DNA from: Lachnospiraceae bacterium
GTDB lineage: Bacteria > Bacillota > Clostridia > Lachnospirales > Lachnospiraceae
Length of the DNA: 32,194 nt
NCBI GenBank assembly: GCA_021199475.1
Contig: JAJQHZ010000054.1
Location: 1,438 to 33,631 of the forward strand
Direction: 5' to 3'
Shown here: positions 29,477 through 32,194 of the stretch, piece by piece
Numbering within the stretch: the first letter of the stretch is position 1
Layout: each line of letters opens with the position of its first letter
The notes under the pieces: model-generated
Databases searched by the model: none
The model's input: only the letters and a program-made list of their open reading frames with translations
Told to the model about the DNA's origin: nothing
Program-made: the position numbers and the translations under genes

Positions 29477-32194
29477 CTATGCCCGCAGACGTCTTCTCCG
29501 GATTTCCCAGCCAAGTACAGCAAGTGCCGCGCCCATCAAAACCAGGTATCCGACCAGCGGGGTATCATCCCCGGTCTGCACGTTCGCCAGTTCTCCGGAA
29601 ACGTAACCATTATCATCCAGAGAATAATAGCTCGAGTCACCCATCAGATTGGAGGACGTCGTATTCAGGATCGACTCCCAGTCATCCTCGGAGGTCGAAC
29701 CGTACACCGAATTCATCAGAACCGTCTGTATCGCCAGATTGTCCTGCGTAAATGCCGCCGTTGCATTGACAATCCGGATCTGATAGCCGAACGAACGCTG
29801 ATTGGTAATCACATTGCCATCCTTGTCGGTCTCGGCAATATAAATTGTCACACCGGATGCCGTGCCCAGATTCAGCGTCAGCTTTAAGGTCTTTTCACTC
29901 GCGTTTTCCAGCTTCAGCGCAATCGGATCCGCATACAGCTCCGTCAGGGCCTCGTCCTTAAACAGACCTGCATAAAACGTCTCAGAGACCGCCTTGGCTT
30001 CTGTCCCTTCATATACGCGCTTCGTCAGATAAAGTGTCACCTTCGTCGCTTTCAGCTTATTCGTAACCGTTACAGACTGCGTACTTCCCTTCGTGATCGT
30101 CACAGTCGGACTATTCACGCTCACCACATAGGAGAAATCCGAAGAATCCGTAATCCGGTTTCCACTGGAATCCACCTCCGCGATGTAATAAGTCATACTG
30201 TTCTCCCCGGAGAGGAGGATCCGCCGGTTCACCGTCACGGTTGATGCATTGGAAAGAGACATTTTTACAATCGTCGGGGAGTCTCTGTAATCCGAAGTCC
30301 GGTAAATGCCCAGATAGAATGTATTGGTCACTGCCTCCGCTGCCCCCGAGGAATCCGTCACATTCAGCGTAAGGGACAGAACTCCGGTATAGCGATAGCC
30401 GCCCGGCAGGGACGAATAAACATTCTGCACCGCCATGCTCCGCGCCTTCTCCGACATCGTCACTCTTCCGCTGTTCGTATAACGGATCGTAAGCGAGCTC
30501 GTCGATGACTTAACAATCCCATATTGATCCGTTTCCGATACGTAGTAAACCCCGTCCTTCTTCAGGTTGGAAAAGGTCACGCTGCCGCTGAATCCGCTCA
30601 CGTCCAGCGACACCACATCGCTGACCTTCTTCGTGCGCGCCGAGTCTGAAAACAACGCCACATAGTACGTATACGCGCCCTTTGCCTTATAGCTGCCGGT
30701 CGTCGTATCATAAGCGTACACCTGATAATCGCCCACATAGACCTGCTTGGTGACGGTCAGTGCATAGCTGGTCGTGGAGGTTGCCGTGTTCGTCAGAACC
30801 ACTTCGGTCGTGCAGCCTCTGGTCACTGTAAACTTCACATCCGGAACCGGCGTATAACCGCTCGGAGCCGTAATTTCCGTCAGGTAGTAGGTCTCTCCAT
30901 CGGTCAGCGCATTCGTCCAGACAATGTCTGATGTGCCGGAGGTAAAGGTCTTGCCTCCCGCCGCGCTTACCTCATAAATCGCTCCTGAACTGTCCTTCAG
31001 TGCAAGCTTCGCGCCCGAAAGCAGGCTTCCATTGGAAGCGCTGACTACACGGATTTTCACCGTCGTATCATTCAGTTTGTTTTGGATCGTCACGGCCTTC
31101 GATGTATCGCCGCAGTTCACCGCGATCGCATCGGATTCCGAATAGGAAATAGTATAGGCAAAGCCATTCTCTCCGCCCGTCACAGCCGTACCGGTGCTGT
31201 CAGTCTCGACGATATAAAAGGTCTGCTGCGCTGCCGTCGCCGTCAGAGTAACCGTCTGGGTCAGTGAACTGCCGCCATTCATGGCAAATGTGATTGGCGT
31301 GGCAGTCACCGCGGTCGTCTTTGCCGTATCGCTGTAAACATTTGCGTAAAAGGTCTCCGAACCCGTCAGTGCTTTTCCCGACCGGTCAAGGACGTTCAGA
31401 GTAATTGCCAGATCCACGGTATATCCAAAGGTTCCCTCGGTCCAGGCGCCGCTGTATACATACTCCAGAACCGCCGTCTGCGCTTTTGCCGCCTCTGAGT
31501 CATCCGAAAGCGTCACCGCAGCAACCGGCGCGTTGAGAGTGCTTGTTGCCGTAAGCGGTACGCCGTCCTTGTCCGTTGCCGCCACATAATAGGTACCGGA
31601 GGTAAGAGCATCAAACGTGACCGTCTGGCTCGCCGTGGAACCAGAGGCATACTTCAGCTCCTTTACATCCGAGGCACACGTCATTGTGGTGCCGTTAATG
31701 ACATAGCCCGCCGCATCCGCAGTGGTCGTTGTCCCGGTATCCTCCGAATTCGATTCCGCAATCGTACCCGTGGATTCTGTCGTCGATTCCGTAGAATCCG
31801 CTGCAGCAAATAGTGCCACATAGTACGTGACTTCCGTCTCTGCAGTCAGGGTTACCTTTGAATCTGAGCCAGTTCCGGAAGCCGCATAGAGCGTCTGCGC
31901 AGATACCGTAATGGATTTATCGGCCGCTTCGGTCTCAGAATCCGTCGTCGGCGCTTCGGTCCCATCACCGGACTCCAATGCTGTCGATTCCGTTCCGTCT
32001 CCCGAATCATCCGCCGCCATTATTCCCGTATCCGGAAGCGTCTTCGAATCGTTCCGGTTCACAGAAGAAACCAGCTTTTCCATCGCCAGCTCCGTCTCTG
32101 TCTCGCTTTCCGTCTCGGTCTCCGCTGCTATTTCCGTCTCAGCTGCCGTTTCGGTTTCACTTTCCGTTTCCGTCTCTGACGCCGTTTCGGTTTC
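29477..32194 (-). CDS. Cell-wall-anchored Cna-B/SpaA-type surface protein (5' end outside window)
   Basis: Open leftward from the right edge to a stop at 29477: 905 residues visible, N-terminus missing. An internal Met at 32083 is preceded by 37 in-frame residues of Glu-Thr-rich repeat, so it is not the start. Numbered from that Met: a Thr/Ser/Glu-rich stalk (1-58); five beta modules opening with (F/Y)Y-x3-(F/Y) at about 87, 245, 473, 589 and 703 and closing with YYxxETDxxG-like motifs at 165, 289, 513, 632 and 747; one canonical SpaA/Cna-B domain (341-431, TYYLTEITAPSGYTP). The C-terminus has NVQTGD (834-839), a hydrophobic helix and RRRR, a sortase signal resembling the NPQTG class. Likely an adhesin or pilin-like protein with Lys-Asn isopeptide bonds (inferred). 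Confidence 0.88.
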   Translation of the reverse strand, partial: ETETASETETESETETAAETEIAAETETESETETELAMEKLVSSVNRNDSKTLPDTGIMAADDSGDGTESTALESGDGTEAPTTDSETEAADKSITVSAQTLYAASGTGSDSKVTLTAETEVTYYVALFAAADSTESTTESTGTIAESNSEDTGTTTTADAAGYVINGTTMTCASDVKELKYASGSTASQTVTFDALTSGTYYVAATDKDGVPLTATSTLNAPVAAVTLSDDSEAAKAQTAVLEYVYSGAWTEGTFGYTVDLAITLNVLDRSGKALTGSETFYANVYSDTAKTTAVTATPITFAMNGGSSLTQTVTLTATAAQQTFYIVETDSTGTAVTGGENGFAYTISYSESDAIAVNCGDTSKAVTIQNKLNDTTVKIRVVSASNGSLLSGAKLALKDSSGAIYEVSAAGGKTFTSGTSDIVWTNALTDGETYYLTEITAPSGYTPVPDVKFTVTRGCTTEVVLTNTATSTTSYALTVTKQVYVGDYQVYAYDTTTGSYKAKGAYTYYVALFSDSARTKKVSDVVSLDVSGFSGSVTFSNLKKDGVYYVSETDQYGIVKSSTSSLTIRYTNSGRVTMSEKARSMAVQNVYSSLPGGYRYTGVLSLTLNVTDSSGAAEAVTNTFYLGIYRTSDYRDSPTIVKMSLSNASTVTVNRRILLSGENSMTYYIAEVDSSGNRITDSSDFSYVVSVNSPTVTITKGSTQSVTVTNKLKATKVTLYLTKRVYEGTEAKAVSETFYAGLFKDEALTELYADPIALKLENASEKTLKLTLNLGTASGVTIYIAETDKDGNVITNQRSFGYQIRIVNATAAFTQDNLAIQTVLMNSVYGSTSEDDWESILNTTSSNLMGDSSYYSLDDNGYVSGELANVQTGDDTPLVGYLVLMGAALAVLGWEIRRRRLRA

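Noticed and set aside
1-32194. Prophage, insertion sequence or integrative element across the window
   Set aside because: No transposase, integrase, phage structural or conjugation gene is seen; the only mobile-like signals are short repeats.
1-32194. tRNA or rRNA genes
   Set aside because: I saw no tRNA TPsiC-arm pattern with a matching acceptor stem and no rRNA sequence; a covariance search would settle it.

Overview
The window looks like chromosomal DNA from a moderately GC-rich member of the Clostridia, most likely family Lachnospiraceae. The evidence is indirect: strong AGGAGG-type ribosome sites, several sigma-A-like promoters with 17-bp spacers, an SpmB spore-maturation gene, a DegV protein, a 28-residue hydrophobic peptide locus of a kind I associate with Clostridia, a Cna-B/SpaA surface protein with an NVQTG-type sorting signal, and an N-terminal protein fragment resembling a Lachnospiraceae-specific DUF family. 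I do not name a species. I see no rRNA, tRNA, CRISPR array, insertion sequence or prophage.

Layout. 1-497: start of a leftward conserved hypothetical gene. 498-889: gene-free, with a long-range inverted repeat, a 14-bp hairpin and a T-rich tract. 890-7305: leftward AAA-ATPase/PD-(D/E)XK gene followed by sbcD and sbcC. 7419-9177: HAD phosphatase and larB. 9188-10781: two HEPN genes, one with an intact MNT nucleotidyltransferase partner and one preceded only by what looks like the tail of a lost partner. 11058-11849: rightward inositol-monophosphatase-family gene. 11914-12861: leftward alpha/beta hydrolase. 13332-14186: rightward DapF-like gene in which both catalytic cysteine positions are changed. 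14472-16076: leftward FGGY kinase with its own promoter. 16157-20393: leftward dipeptidase followed, 10 bp later, by a 1080-residue ribosomal-protection-type GTPase fused to a C-terminal NYN (YacP/Rae1-like) nuclease domain. 20859-22352: rightward membrane diguanylate cyclase whose stop-codon region is tandemly duplicated. 22723-24933: leftward metG. 25170-25409: small-peptide locus with opposing promoters and a shared terminator hairpin. 25534-27384: rightward DUF885 metallopeptidase-like protein. 27517-28401: leftward degV with a long leader. 28813-29343: leftward spmB. 29477-32194: leftward surface protein running off the right edge.

The strongest candidate for an undescribed system is the GTPase-NYN fusion. 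It joins an EF-G/TetM-like ribosome-binding module to a domain related to Rae1, a nuclease that cleaves mRNA in the ribosomal A site, so one polypeptide may both engage and act on ribosomes. A second pattern runs across the window: several conserved enzymes (SbcC, SbcD, the HAD phosphatase, MetRS and the fusion) carry hydrophilic, low-complexity insertions of roughly 45-90 residues. Functions are inferred from motifs read by eye; no database search was possible.
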